Assembly: GCA_964529005.1 (NCBI GenBank)
Contig: CAZGUH010000027.1
Coordinates: 1 to 51,664 of the forward strand
DNA: 51,664 nt
DNA from: CAZGUH01 sp964529005
Lineage (GTDB): Bacteria > Actinomycetota > Acidimicrobiia > Acidimicrobiales > Ilumatobacteraceae
Direction: 5' to 3'
The first letter of the stretch is position 1. Each line of letters opens with the position of its first letter. The notes below the pieces were generated by a model that saw only the letters and a program-made list of their open reading frames with translations, was not told where the DNA came from and did no database searches. The position numbers and the translations under genes were made by a program. Below, in pieces: positions 33,053 to 41,804 of this stretch.

Positions 33053-33060
33053 CGGCGCGC

Positions 33061-33630
33061 GTGGGAGCCGATGTGGGCGCGAGCACCGGCACGCCCGAGC
33101 CGGGGGACGCGCTGCGCGTGGGTGTGACCGGCCACCGGTCGTTCGCCGACGTCGACGCCGTCACGAACGCGATCGACGCCGTCCTCGAACGTCTGGCGCC
33201 CGACGACACGACCACGATCACCGTCGTGTCCAGCCTCGCCGAAGGCGCCGATCGGCTCGTCGTCGACCGGGTGCTGCGCCGGCCCCACGGCGCGCTCGAA
33301 GTCATCCTGCCGCTCGCCGGTGACGACTACGCCGACGACTTCACGTCCGACGCCTCGCGGCGGCAGTTCTCCGAATTGCTGGCGACGGCATCGAGCGTCG
33401 AGGTCGCCGCCGCCGGGGATCGTGATCGTGACCCCGACTTCGGCTGGTCCCGCCAGGAGGCGTACGAACGCGCGGGCCGCGCCGTCGTCGACCGCTGCGA
33501 CGCGCTGATCGCCGTGTGGGACGGCGAGCAGGCCCGCGGCCGCGGCGGCACGGCTGAGATCGTGCACTACGCGATCGATCGCGGGGTGGCGGTCGAGGTC
33601 GTGCTCGTGCGGCGGCCGGAGCCGGCGTGA
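33061..33630 (+). CDS. SLOG-like (Rossmannoid nucleotide-sensor) protein
   Basis: 189 residues. The pattern is that of SLOG/LSDAT-type domains: GVTGHR (21-26) after the first strand, SSLAEGADRLVV (57-68) where SLOG proteins bind the ligand phosphate, DALIAVWDG (147-155), and RGGTAEIV (161-168) as the closing helix. Families of this fold bind or process nucleotide-derived signals and are often paired with RyR, TIR or ion-channel partners. Its stop overlaps the channel gene as GTGA, so the two products are made together. I infer that this protein senses or produces a nucleotide ligand for the channel; no catalytic residues can be assigned by eye. Confidence 0.65.
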   Translation: MGADVGASTGTPEPGDALRVGVTGHRSFADVDAVTNAIDAVLERLAPDDTTTITVVSSLAEGADRLVVDRVLRRPHGALEVILPLAGDDYADDFTSDASRRQFSELLATASSVEVAAAGDRDRDPDFGWSRQEAYERAGRAVVDRCDALIAVWDGEQARGRGGTAEIVHYAIDRGVAVEVVLVRRPEPA

Positions 33631-35333
33631 GGCTGCTGTCCGACGCGCGGGCTCGCTGGTACCTGCTCGCGCTCGCGTGGCTGGGCTTGCTGACCCTCGG
33701 CATCGGCGGCTTCCTCCAGCAGGCCGGCGACGGCGGCTACGACCGCTCGTTCCTCGACACGCTCTATCTCACCGTGCAGCTCGCCACGCTCGAGTACGGC
33801 GGGGGTGACGACACGCTCAACTGGCGGCTCGAGATCGCCCGCTTCGTGGCCCCGCTGATGGCGGCCGGCACCGTCCTTCAGACCGCCTCGATCGTGTTCG
33901 CCGACCAGTTCCGGCGCTTCCGGCTGCGCTTCGCCCGCGGCCACACCGTCGTCTGCGGGTTGGGCGACACCGGTGGCCGCATCGCCGAGTCGTTCGCCGC
34001 AGCCGGCCACCGCGTCGCGGCGATCGAGCCCGATGCCAACGCCGCGGGTGTCGCCGGGGCGCGCGAGCGCGGCGTCACGGTGCTGATCGGCGACGCCGCC
34101 GACGCGGCGATGCTGCGCGCCGCACGGGCCGACCGCGCCGCGCGGTTGATCGCGGTGTGCGGGGCCGACGCGACGAATGTGCAGATCGCCGCCGCGGCGA
34201 GCGTGCTAGCGAGCGCGCGGCCCGCGAACGCGCTGCGCTGCTCGGTCCACCTCACCGACGCGGAGCTGACGATGTTGCTGCGCGCCGCCGATCTCACAGG
34301 CCGCGGCGGCGCCCGGATCAGCTACTTCAACCTCCACGAGCGGGCGGCACGCTCGCTGCTGTCCGAACACCCGCCGTTCGCCGGCGAGAGCGCACCCCAC
34401 GTCGCCGTGCTGGGACTCGGACAGTTCGGACGCAGCCTCGTCGTCGCGCTCGCCCAGCAGTGGGCAGATGCCGACGAGAACGAGCCGTTGCGGATCACGA
34501 TCGTCGACCGCGCCGCCTCAGGACGGTGGGAGGCGCTGCGGCTTCAGCATCCGGCGTTGAGCGGGGTATGCGCGGCGCGCCTCGTCGACCTCGATCTCGA
34601 CGAGCCCGCGCCCGGCGCCGTCGACGCGTTCACCGAGGTGCTGCGCGAGGATCCGCCGACGTGGGTGGCGGTCGCCTTCGACGACGAGTCGCTCGCGCTG
34701 TCGAGCGCGCTGTTCGTGCACCAGGCGATCGTCAAGGGCGCGGCGGAGATCGTGGTCCGGGTGCGGACGGCGGCCGGGCTCGGCGGCCTGCTCGCGTCGG
34801 CGGTCGGGCTGGACGGACCGTTCCCCGGCGTGGCGCTGTTCCCCTTCCTCGACCGCACGTGCACGCCCGAGATCATCGACGGCAGCGTGCGGGAGCAGCT
34901 CGCCCGCGCCGTGCACGAGGACTACCTGGCGCATACGCCGGCCGAGCGCCACGGCACGGCACTGGCCCGCCCATGGGACGAGCTCGACGACGACCAGCGC
35001 GAGGTCAGCAGGCGCCGCGTCGACGGGATCCTCGACGACCTGGCGTCGCTCGGCTACGAGCTCGCCCCGCTGCGCCGGTGGGGCGCCCCCGGCACGGAGC
35101 TGAGCGACGCGGAGGTCGAGGCCCTCGCCGCCCGAGAGCACCAGCGATGGTTCGACGACCGGACGGCCGCGGGATGGACCCACGGTCCGGTGCGCGACGA
35201 CGCCGCGCGCCGCAACCCTCTGCTCGTCCCGTGGGCGGACCTGCCAGCCAGCGCTCGCGCCCAGAACCTCCAGTCGGCGCGTGCGCTGCCGGCGTTGCTC
35301 GCCCGCGCCGGGTTCGAGCCCGCGCCGCGCTGA
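33627..35333 (+). CDS. Two-TM ion channel with two RCK/TrkA-N-like domains and a C-terminal RyR domain
   Basis: 568 residues. TM1 (about 11-30), pore helix and filter (about 41-61), TM2 (about 70-92), an RCK/TrkA-N Rossmann domain with GLGDTGGRIAES (111-122), a second nucleotide-binding-like domain with GLGQFGRS (263-270), and an RyR domain (about 424-562: AVHEDYLAHTP, PWDELDDDQREVSRRRVD, LAAREHQRWFDDR, WTHGPVRDDAARRNP). The filter segment is TLEYGGGD (54-61) where potassium channels have TVGYGD, so selectivity is probably altered. RCK domains gate channels by NAD(H), nucleotides or ions; RyR domains recur in predicted conflict systems. GTG 33627 overlaps the SLOG gene. It converges on the STAND gene 7 nt away. 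Confidence 0.8.
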   Translation: MRLLSDARARWYLLALAWLGLLTLGIGGFLQQAGDGGYDRSFLDTLYLTVQLATLEYGGGDDTLNWRLEIARFVAPLMAAGTVLQTASIVFADQFRRFRLRFARGHTVVCGLGDTGGRIAESFAAAGHRVAAIEPDANAAGVAGARERGVTVLIGDAADAAMLRAARADRAARLIAVCGADATNVQIAAAASVLASARPANALRCSVHLTDAELTMLLRAADLTGRGGARISYFNLHERAARSLLSEHPPFAGESAPHVAVLGLGQFGRSLVVALAQQWADADENEPLRITIVDRAASGRWEALRLQHPALSGVCAARLVDLDLDEPAPGAVDAFTEVLREDPPTWVAVAFDDESLALSSALFVHQAIVKGAAEIVVRVRTAAGLGGLLASAVGLDGPFPGVALFPFLDRTCTPEIIDGSVREQLARAVHEDYLAHTPAERHGTALARPWDELDDDQREVSRRRVDGILDDLASLGYELAPLRRWGAPGTELSDAEVEALAAREHQRWFDDRTAAGWTHGPVRDDAARRNPLLVPWADLPASARAQNLQSARALPALLARAGFEPAPR

Positions 35334-35340
35334 CGCGGCA

Positions 35341-38300
35341 TCACCCACGGGCCCGCAGCGCGGCGATCATCTGGTCGAGCTGGGCGACCATCGGGGCGAC
35401 GTTCCACGCCGCGGCCAGCGCACGCGCCTCCTCCAGCCCGGCGATGCCCTCGGCCACGCGGCCCATCGCCGCCAGGACGTCCCCGCGGTTGGCGGTGGCG
35501 AACAGCACGCCCTGACCGTTGCCGCTCGCGCGGGCGATCGCCAGCTGCTCCTCGACGCAGGCGAGGGATCCGGCGAGGTCTCCCTGCTGCCGCTTGAGGA
35601 TCGCCCGGTTGCCGACGCATGCGGCGAGGCCCACCTGATGGCCGATGCGCCGGCAGATCTCTTCTTGCTCGTCGAGCAGCGTCCCCGCCAGCGCGAGATC
35701 GCCACGGCCGAGCACGAGCAACGCCCGCTCGCCGACGGCGCGCTGGATGCCCGGCTCGTCGCCGACCGCCCGGCACGCCTCGGCGAGGTCGGCCCACACC
35801 GGCTCGGCCTCCGCCATCCGTCCGCTCGACACCAGCAGCTCGACGGCCTTGGTGAGCAGCTCGCTGCGTTGCTGCGCGGAACCGATGCGCGCCGCGCTCG
35901 CAGCCCCCGAGAGCAAATCCGTGATCGCCGCGTTCGCGTCCCCGCGGTGCAGGTGGACCTGCCACCGGTTGCCGAGCATCGGCGTCAGCACCATGTGCAG
36001 CTCCAGCTCGCGCAGCACCGGCTCGGCCTGCGCGTAGCGGGCGAGCGCGGCGTCGAGGTCGCCCGACGCGATGTCGACCGCCGCCAGGTTCACGCGCGCG
36101 GCAGCCACCGCGGCCGCGTCGTGCGCGCCGGCCGCGACCTGCTCCTCCTCGACGTGCGCGGCCCGTGCGCCGGCTAGATCGCCGAGCTCGCGGCGAGCGA
36201 TGCCGGCGATGCCGAGCGCCAGCACCAGCGCGCCGGGCGCGTCCGCGGCGCGGGCCGTCAGGACGGCCTCGTTGGCCAGGCGCGCGGCGTCGGCCCAGCG
36301 TCCCTCCTCCGCCGCCGTTCGGGACTGGGCATCGAGGATGCGGGCGAGCAGCGGCTGGTCGTCGAGGCGGCGCACGAGGGCCTCGCACTCGCCGGCGACC
36401 TGCGCCGCCTCGTCGCGGCGGCCGAGTTGGCGCAGCGTCCCCGCTTCGTTGAGCAGGCTCTCGGCGAGGCCGCGCAGGTCACCGATCTCGCGGCTGACCG
36501 CCCCGTGCGCCCGGAACCGCTCCAGAGCGCCGGCCGGGTCGCCCTGGTCGGCCAGCACCGCAGCCTGGCCGGCGAGCGACCGTGCGACGCCCACGCTGTC
36601 GCCCGTGGCGCGGCACAACTCCTCTTGCTCGCCCAGCATCGCCAACGCTGCGGTGTACTGCCCGGTGGCGCGCAGGAGCTGAGCGTGATTGCCGAGGGTG
36701 GCCTGGAGGCCCTGGACGTCGCCGGTCTGGCGGCAGAGCGCCGCGTCCTCGGCGAACAGGGCAGCGGCCTCCGCCGCGCCGCCGCGGTCGCGGCGGCACA
36801 GGGCCAGGTTCCCCAGCGCTCCGCGCAACGCCACGGTGTCACCCGCGGCGCGGGCGAGATCGATCGCTTCCCGAAGCGGGCCCTCGGCATCCTCCAGATC
36901 GCCCTGGAGCCACAGCGCGCTGCCGAGGTTGACGAGCGCAGCCCGCAGGCGCGCCGGGTTGGGTTCGCGCCGGGCGTGATCGACCAGGAAGCGGTGGAGG
37001 CGGGCGGCCTCGGCGGGGTAGCCGGCATCGGTGACCAGGCGGGCCACCTGCCACGCGGCGTCCGGGTCGCGCGCCGGCTCGTCGACGAGCGGCCGGTAGG
37101 CGTCGACGACGCGCCGGCCGGCGGCCTCGGCGCGGGCCCACAGCGCACGCAGGTCGCCGTGGTCCTGCCGGTACGCCGCGTCCATGAAGCGAAGATCGGA
37201 GAGCGTCGCCACCAGGCCGTCGACATCGCCGGCGGCGAACTGTTGCCAGGGCAGTTCCTCGACGACCCGCGGTCCGAGCGGCTCGGCTGCGAATGCCCGG
37301 GCGACGAGCGCGTGAGCCGCGGCGCGCTCGTGCGGGCCGGCCAGATAGCGGTCCTCGACCGCCCGGCGGTGGACGTCGCTGGCGATCGCGAGCACACCCG
37401 AGCGCGTCACCAGACCCTGCTCGGCGGCCAGCAGCAGCGGCGACCACACGGCATGGGGGAGCGGCTCGCCTCCCGGCTCGCCGCCCGCCATGCCCAGGAT
37501 GCCGAGCAGCTCGGGCTCGCTGAGGCCACGGCGCGCGGCCCACAACGCTCGGAACGCGTCGCCGACCAGGCCCGGCCGGTCGCGCTCGAAGTCGGCCTCG
37601 TAGCGGGCGAAGACCCGCTCCAGCAGATCGTCGGGCGTCTCGGCGGCGAGGTAGTGATCGATCACCTCGCCGATGCTGAAGTGGTCGCCGTGCTGGCGAA
37701 GCTCGTCCAGCAGCGTGCGCAGGTACAGCACGTTGCCGGTCTGTGGCGACGCGACGAGGCGGGCGACGTGCTGCTCGTCGAGGCCCTTCGCGTACCGCCC
37801 GAGGAACGCGCGGATCAGCTCCCGGCGCTCGGCCTCGTCGAGCGGCGGCAGGTCGAGCACCGGCCAGCCGCGGTGGCGGGCGGCCGCGACGGCACGGTCG
37901 CCGCCCGCCGTGACGACGACGCGGACTGACGGAGGAAGGTCGCGTGGCAGCCAGGTGAGGTCGGGTGCTCCGTCGGCGTCGCCGAGCAGATCGGCGCCGT
38001 CGACGAGCAGGACGGTGCGACGCGGCGCGCGCCCGGCGCGCGCCAACGCGGCGAACAGCGCGGCGCGCCGACCGGCGGCATCGCCGGCCAGCGCGGTGTG
38101 GTCGACATCGCCGAAGCCGTGGCCGGCGGCCAGCTCGCCGACGAGCCGGGCGGCCATCGCCAGCCAGTCGGCCGAGTCGCCCGTGGCGCCGACGTGGTGG
38201 CGGACGAGCACGTCGTGGGAGTGTGCGGCGCCCCATGCCTCCAGCCACGTCGACGTCAGGGCCGTGGCGCCCGACCCCGCAGGACCGTGGACGACGAGCG

Positions 38301-39096
38301 GAGGGTCCGCCGAGGCCGCATGCGCGTCCAACCGCGCGGCGAGCGCCGGGCGGGCGACGTGGCCGTGCGCCGCCGCGGCGCCGAACGCGGCGTGCGACGC
38401 GCTCTCACGGGCGAGCGCGTCCGGCGTGTCGTCGGCCGGGTAGAGCCGCTCGACCATCTCCGTGAGGTCGGCGAGGACGCGCTCGCCGAGGGCGACTGGA
38501 TCGGGATATTCCCACCACGGGTGGCCGGAGCCGCGGATGCGGTCCTTGAGACCGTCGAGGCGAGCGCGCCGCTCGGCGGCGGCTGCTTCGGCAGCCTCGG
38601 GGCCAAGCAGCGCGATCTCATCCGCCGAGGCGAACTCGCCCAGTACCGCCCGTTCCTGCGCTGGGCGGGTCTCCAACCACGCGGGATCGCGCAGGTAGAA
38701 CAGCGCATGCCCCGCGGCGTCGGGATCGTTGAGGACGCCGTGGAGGATCTCCATCTCGGTCACCGACGTGCCCGAAACGCCAGCCAGCCAGGGGAGCAGG
38801 TCGGTCAGCCCGGCGGGGATCTCCTCGGGCACCCAGCCGTAGCGCTGGCCGAGCAGACCGATGAAGAACGGCCGGCTGCGATCGATCTCGGCGAGGCAGA
38901 TCGGCAACACGGCGCCTTCGGCCTTCTGCTCGTCGGTGACACCCCAGCGGAGGTCGACCTCCGACCACGCCACGCCGCGCGACTCGCACAGCCGCCGGAC
39001 GCGTGGGAACACGCGCTTGACGAGCTCTTCGCGCTCGGCCTGCATGTCGCGGAAGGTGGACGAGACGAAGACGCGGATCGAGCGCGGCTGATGCAC
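35341..39096 (-). CDS. DUF4062-STAND NTPase with TPR array
   Basis: 1251 residues. DUF4062 N-terminus (about 6-130: RVFVSSTFRDMQAEREELVK, DLRWGVTDEQ, LGQRYGWVPEE), a TIR-like Rossmannoid domain common at the front of STAND proteins. A NACHT-like ATPase region follows (about 255-560): the P-loop reads GPAGSGAT (271-278) with Ala where Lys is expected, and Walker B is LLVDGADLL (Asp366). From about 640 to the end there are many TPR-like helical pairs (units such as AALAMLGEQEELCRATGD), a large sensor or scaffold surface. Architecture is that of signal-activated STAND switches used in immunity and stress. The GTG is at 39096; it follows the ABC permease gene by 42 nt. Confidence 0.85.
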   Translation of the reverse strand: MHQPRSIRVFVSSTFRDMQAEREELVKRVFPRVRRLCESRGVAWSEVDLRWGVTDEQKAEGAVLPICLAEIDRSRPFFIGLLGQRYGWVPEEIPAGLTDLLPWLAGVSGTSVTEMEILHGVLNDPDAAGHALFYLRDPAWLETRPAQERAVLGEFASADEIALLGPEAAEAAAAERRARLDGLKDRIRGSGHPWWEYPDPVALGERVLADLTEMVERLYPADDTPDALARESASHAAFGAAAAHGHVARPALAARLDAHAASADPPLVVHGPAGSGATALTSTWLEAWGAAHSHDVLVRHHVGATGDSADWLAMAARLVGELAAGHGFGDVDHTALAGDAAGRRAALFAALARAGRAPRRTVLLVDGADLLGDADGAPDLTWLPRDLPPSVRVVVTAGGDRAVAAARHRGWPVLDLPPLDEAERRELIRAFLGRYAKGLDEQHVARLVASPQTGNVLYLRTLLDELRQHGDHFSIGEVIDHYLAAETPDDLLERVFARYEADFERDRPGLVGDAFRALWAARRGLSEPELLGILGMAGGEPGGEPLPHAVWSPLLLAAEQGLVTRSGVLAIASDVHRRAVEDRYLAGPHERAAAHALVARAFAAEPLGPRVVEELPWQQFAAGDVDGLVATLSDLRFMDAAYRQDHGDLRALWARAEAAGRRVVDAYRPLVDEPARDPDAAWQVARLVTDAGYPAEAARLHRFLVDHARREPNPARLRAALVNLGSALWLQGDLEDAEGPLREAIDLARAAGDTVALRGALGNLALCRRDRGGAAEAAALFAEDAALCRQTGDVQGLQATLGNHAQLLRATGQYTAALAMLGEQEELCRATGDSVGVARSLAGQAAVLADQGDPAGALERFRAHGAVSREIGDLRGLAESLLNEAGTLRQLGRRDEAAQVAGECEALVRRLDDQPLLARILDAQSRTAAEEGRWADAARLANEAVLTARAADAPGALVLALGIAGIARRELGDLAGARAAHVEEEQVAAGAHDAAAVAAARVNLAAVDIASGDLDAALARYAQAEPVLRELELHMVLTPMLGNRWQVHLHRGDANAAITDLLSGAASAARIGSAQQRSELLTKAVELLVSSGRMAEAEPVWADLAEACRAVGDEPGIQRAVGERALLVLGRGDLALAGTLLDEQEEICRRIGHQVGLAACVGNRAILKRQQGDLAGSLACVEEQLAIARASGNGQGVLFATANRGDVLAAMGRVAEGIAGLEEARALAAAWNVAPMVAQLDQMIAALRARG

Positions 39097-39138
39097 GGCG
39101 AGATCCTGCCAGCTGGCGCCGTCCGGCGCGAGCGACCG

Positions 39139-40026
39139 CTACTCGGCGCGGCGGAACTGGGCGATGGCGATCGACAGGAACGTCACCGCGAGGACCGCGA
39201 CCGTCGCGATGCACAGCGGCCAGGGCAGCTCCCACCCGTGCCACGTCAGGCGCGGATCGAACTCGGCGCGCACCGCGTCGGTGAGGTCGAGTTCGGCGAA
39301 GACCGTGTGGCGCATCGTCGCCACCGCGTACGTGATCGGGTTGAACCGCGACAGCGCCTGGAGCCAGCCGGGCAGGTTGCCCAGCGGGTACATCGCGCCC
39401 GAAAGATAGAACAGCGGCATCACGACCAAGTTCATGACGCCCATCAGCGCCATCACCTGGCGGACGCGTGCGGCCAGGACCAGTCCGAACGCGGCGACGG
39501 TGAACGACAGCAGGAACAGCTGGGCCAGCAGCGAGAGGATCATCAGCGGGTCGTACGGGATGTCGACCGTGCCGGCGACGGCGATCAGGATCGCGGCTTG
39601 CACCGTCGCCACCGTCGCCCCGCCGAGCGCCTTGCCGACGATGATCGCGCTGCGCGGCACGGGCGCGACCAGCATCTCGCGCAGGAAGCCGAACTCGCGG
39701 TCCCAGACGATCGACATCGCCGAGAACATCGACGTGAACAGCACCGACATGGCGATGATGCCGGGATAGACGAACGTGCGGAAGTCGAGGTCGCCGTCGA
39801 CGCCGCCGGTCAGCTGCCGCAGGCCGGTGCCGATGACGAACAGGAAGAAGAACGGCTGCACGAGCGACGACACGGCGCGGGTGCGGTCGACGACGAACCG
39901 CAGCAGCTCGCGGTGGCAGACGATCTTCACCGCCCGGACGAAGGCTGCCGTGCCGCCCGGTGTGGGCTCGAGCTCGACGCGCCGGGGCGTCTCGGGGGTC
40001 TCGGTGATCGACGTGGTGGTCGCCAT
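39139..40026 (-). CDS. ABC-2 type exporter permease (DrrB-like)
   Basis: 295 residues, six hydrophobic segments after a 45-residue cytosolic N-terminus. FVYPGIIAMSVLFTSMFSAM, DREFGFLREMLVAPVPRSAI and GAMYPLGNLPGWLQALSRFN are the hallmark regions of DrrB/ABC-2 permeases. ATG 40026 is set by GGAGGTGAG 7 nt upstream; GTG 40038, overlapping the ATPase stop, is the alternative. It partners the ATPase at 40035-41021 in drug or lipid export. Confidence 0.92.
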   Translation of the reverse strand: MATTTSITETPETPRRVELEPTPGGTAAFVRAVKIVCHRELLRFVVDRTRAVSSLVQPFFFLFVIGTGLRQLTGGVDGDLDFRTFVYPGIIAMSVLFTSMFSAMSIVWDREFGFLREMLVAPVPRSAIIVGKALGGATVATVQAAILIAVAGTVDIPYDPLMILSLLAQLFLLSFTVAAFGLVLAARVRQVMALMGVMNLVVMPLFYLSGAMYPLGNLPGWLQALSRFNPITYAVATMRHTVFAELDLTDAVRAEFDPRLTWHGWELPWPLCIATVAVLAVTFLSIAIAQFRRAE

Positions 40027-40034
40027 CTCCCGCC

Positions 40035-41021
40035 TCACCTCCGCGCGTTGGCGAACGCCCGCAGGCGATCGGTCGTCGATGCCTCGGCGTCGCGGATCGT
40101 CCGGCCGGTGTGCGCCATGAAGACGTCGTCGAGGCTCGGGCGTGCGACGTGCACCGAGTGGATCGGCGTGCCCAGCTCGGCGAACAGCCGGGGAACGAAC
40201 TGCTCGCCGCGGGCCACGGAGAACGTCAGCATGCCGTCGTGGATGCTGGCCTCGATGCCGAAGTGCTCGCGCAGCCGCGCCGTGGCCGCCACGTCGTCGG
40301 CCGTGCGGATCTGCACCCGGTCCTGCCCGACCGCGGCCTTCAGCGCGGCGGGCGTGTCGAGCGCCACGAGGCGCCCGCCGTCGATGATCGCGATCCGGTC
40401 GCAGTTCTCCGCTTCGTCCATGTAGTGCGTGGTGAGGAACACCGTGAGGTCGGTGTCGCGCTTCAACACGTTGATGTACTCCCAGATCGACGCGCGGGTC
40501 TGCGGGTCGAGGCCGACGGTGGGCTCGTCGAGGAACAGCACCTGCGGCGCGTGCAGCAGGCCGCGGGCGATCTCGAGCCGGCGCTTCATGCCGCCCGAGA
40601 ACGTGTCGACGGTCGACGAGCGACGGTCGGCGAGGCCGACCATCTCGAGCACGTCACCGATGCGCCGGCGGGCGAGACGCTTGGGGACGCCGTACAGCTC
40701 GGCATGAAACCGGAGGTTCTGCTCGGCGGTGAGGTAGCCGTCGAGCGTCGAGTCCTGGAACACGAGGCCGATACGCCGGCGCACCTCTTCCCGCTCGTTC
40801 CGAACGTCGAAGCCGCAGATCGTGGCGTCGCCGGATGTCGGCCGGGCGAGCGTGCAGAGGATGCGGATCGTCGTCGACTTCCCGGCGCCGTTGGGGCCCA
40901 GAAACCCGAACGTCTCGCCACGCTCGACGTCGAAGTCGACGCCACCGACGGCCAACACCGAGCCGTAGCTCTTCGTCAGCTGCCGAACGCTGATCGCGGA
41001 AGCCGCCGGTTCGCCGTGCAT
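40035..41021 (-). CDS. ABC exporter ATPase (DrrA-like)
   Basis: 328 residues. Walker A GPNGAGKST (42-50), signature FSGGMKRRLEIARGL, Walker B VLFLDEPTVGLDP and the H loop TTHYMDEAENCD. The C-terminal 90 residues form the DrrA-type extension (ARPSLDDVFMAHTGR). It energises the DrrB-like permease that follows. Its ATG overlaps the metallo-hydrolase stop by one base (TGATG), so an upstream hydrolase is co-translated with the exporter. Confidence 0.93.
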   Translation of the reverse strand: MHGEPAASAISVRQLTKSYGSVLAVGGVDFDVERGETFGFLGPNGAGKSTTIRILCTLARPTSGDATICGFDVRNEREEVRRRIGLVFQDSTLDGYLTAEQNLRFHAELYGVPKRLARRRIGDVLEMVGLADRRSSTVDTFSGGMKRRLEIARGLLHAPQVLFLDEPTVGLDPQTRASIWEYINVLKRDTDLTVFLTTHYMDEAENCDRIAIIDGGRLVALDTPAALKAAVGQDRVQIRTADDVAATARLREHFGIEASIHDGMLTFSVARGEQFVPRLFAELGTPIHSVHVARPSLDDVFMAHTGRTIRDAEASTTDRLRAFANARR

Positions 41022-41740
41022 CAACCGCGGCCGCCGAACATCTGCATCCACTGGTCCTTGGTCGACGGCTTGAACACGTAGTTCATCGAGCGGACGGCGT
41101 CGATGGTGGCGCTCGACGGCACGCTGTAGCGGTGTCCCGGGTACACGATCGTGCCGTCGGGCAGGGCGGCGAGCGTGCGCAAGCTGTCGTACATCTGCTC
41201 GGGGTCGCTGCCCGGCAGGTCGGTGCGCCCGCAGCCGTCGAGGAACAGCGTGTCGCCGGAGACCAGCCGGCCGCGCACCAGGAAACACTGGCTGCCGGGG
41301 GTGTGGCCCGGTGTGTGCACGAGCTGGATGTCGACCGAGCCGACGCGCACGACGTCGCCCGGATCGTGCAGCGTGAGATCCGCGTCGGTGAGGCCGGTCG
41401 TGCGCTGGACCCAGGGGGCTTCGTCGCGCTGCACGTGCACTGGGCAGCTCACCTGCTCGAGCAGTCGGCCGACGCCCTCGATCGTCACGCCCATCATCGA
41501 CCCGCCGATGTGGTCCGCGTGGTAATGGGTGCCGAGCGCGCCGACGACGCGCATGTCGTCGGCGGCCGCGATCGCGACCAGCTCGTCGACGGCGTACGCG
41601 GGGTCGACGATCACGCACTCGCCGGTCTGCCGGTCGCCGACGAGGTAGGCGAAGTTGACCATCTGCTGCGCGACAGGGTCGTCGACGGCGAAGTCGCGCC
41701 CGGAGAGCAGCTGGCGGAAGTAGAGACCGTCGTCGGACAT
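41021..41740 (-). CDS. Metallo-beta-lactamase-fold hydrolase (glyoxalase II/ETHE1-like)
   Basis: 239 residues. The di-metal motif THYHADH (71-77) is followed by HTPGHTPGSQCF, VSGDTLFLDGCGRTDLPGSD and the last His in YPGHRYS. FLDGCGRTDLPGSDPEQMYDSL is the segment typical of glyoxalase II and persulfide dioxygenase-like members. Likely role: thioester or persulfide hydrolysis or oxidation in the cytoplasm; the family is broad. It precedes the exporter genes and may supply or detoxify what they carry. The ATG is at 41740 with a TATCCT box 7 nt upstream. Confidence 0.87.
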   Translation of the reverse strand: MSDDGLYFRQLLSGRDFAVDDPVAQQMVNFAYLVGDRQTGECVIVDPAYAVDELVAIAAADDMRVVGALGTHYHADHIGGSMMGVTIEGVGRLLEQVSCPVHVQRDEAPWVQRTTGLTDADLTLHDPGDVVRVGSVDIQLVHTPGHTPGSQCFLVRGRLVSGDTLFLDGCGRTDLPGSDPEQMYDSLRTLAALPDGTIVYPGHRYSVPSSATIDAVRSMNYVFKPSTKDQWMQMFGGRG

Positions 41741-41747
41741 CCATCGC

Positions 41748-41753
41748 AGGATA
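41748..41753 (-). promoter_or_regulatory. Putative -10 element (TATCCT) for the metallo-hydrolase/DrrAB unit
   Basis: TATCCT on the minus strand, 7 nt before ATG 41740, no ribosome site. Divergent from the element at 41791-41796. Confidence 0.5.
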
Positions 41754-41790
41754 CGGCAGGTCTCTCCGGTGTTCGGGGTCGAGGTCCGCC

Positions 41791-41796
41791 TACGCT
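41791..41796 (+). promoter_or_regulatory. Putative -10 element (TACGCT) for the ProA-like gene
   Basis: TACGCT ends 8 nt before ATG 41805, with no ribosome site. It shares the 64-nt intergenic space with the divergent element at 41748-41753. Confidence 0.45.
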
Positions 41797-41804
41797 GGCG
41801 CCCC

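Noticed and set aside
33061..33630. The SLOG-like gene as a lysine decarboxylase-like LOG cytokinin enzyme
   Set aside because: The LOG catalytic PGGxGTxxE motif is absent; RGGTAEIV replaces it, so a sensor role is favoured over LOG enzyme activity.
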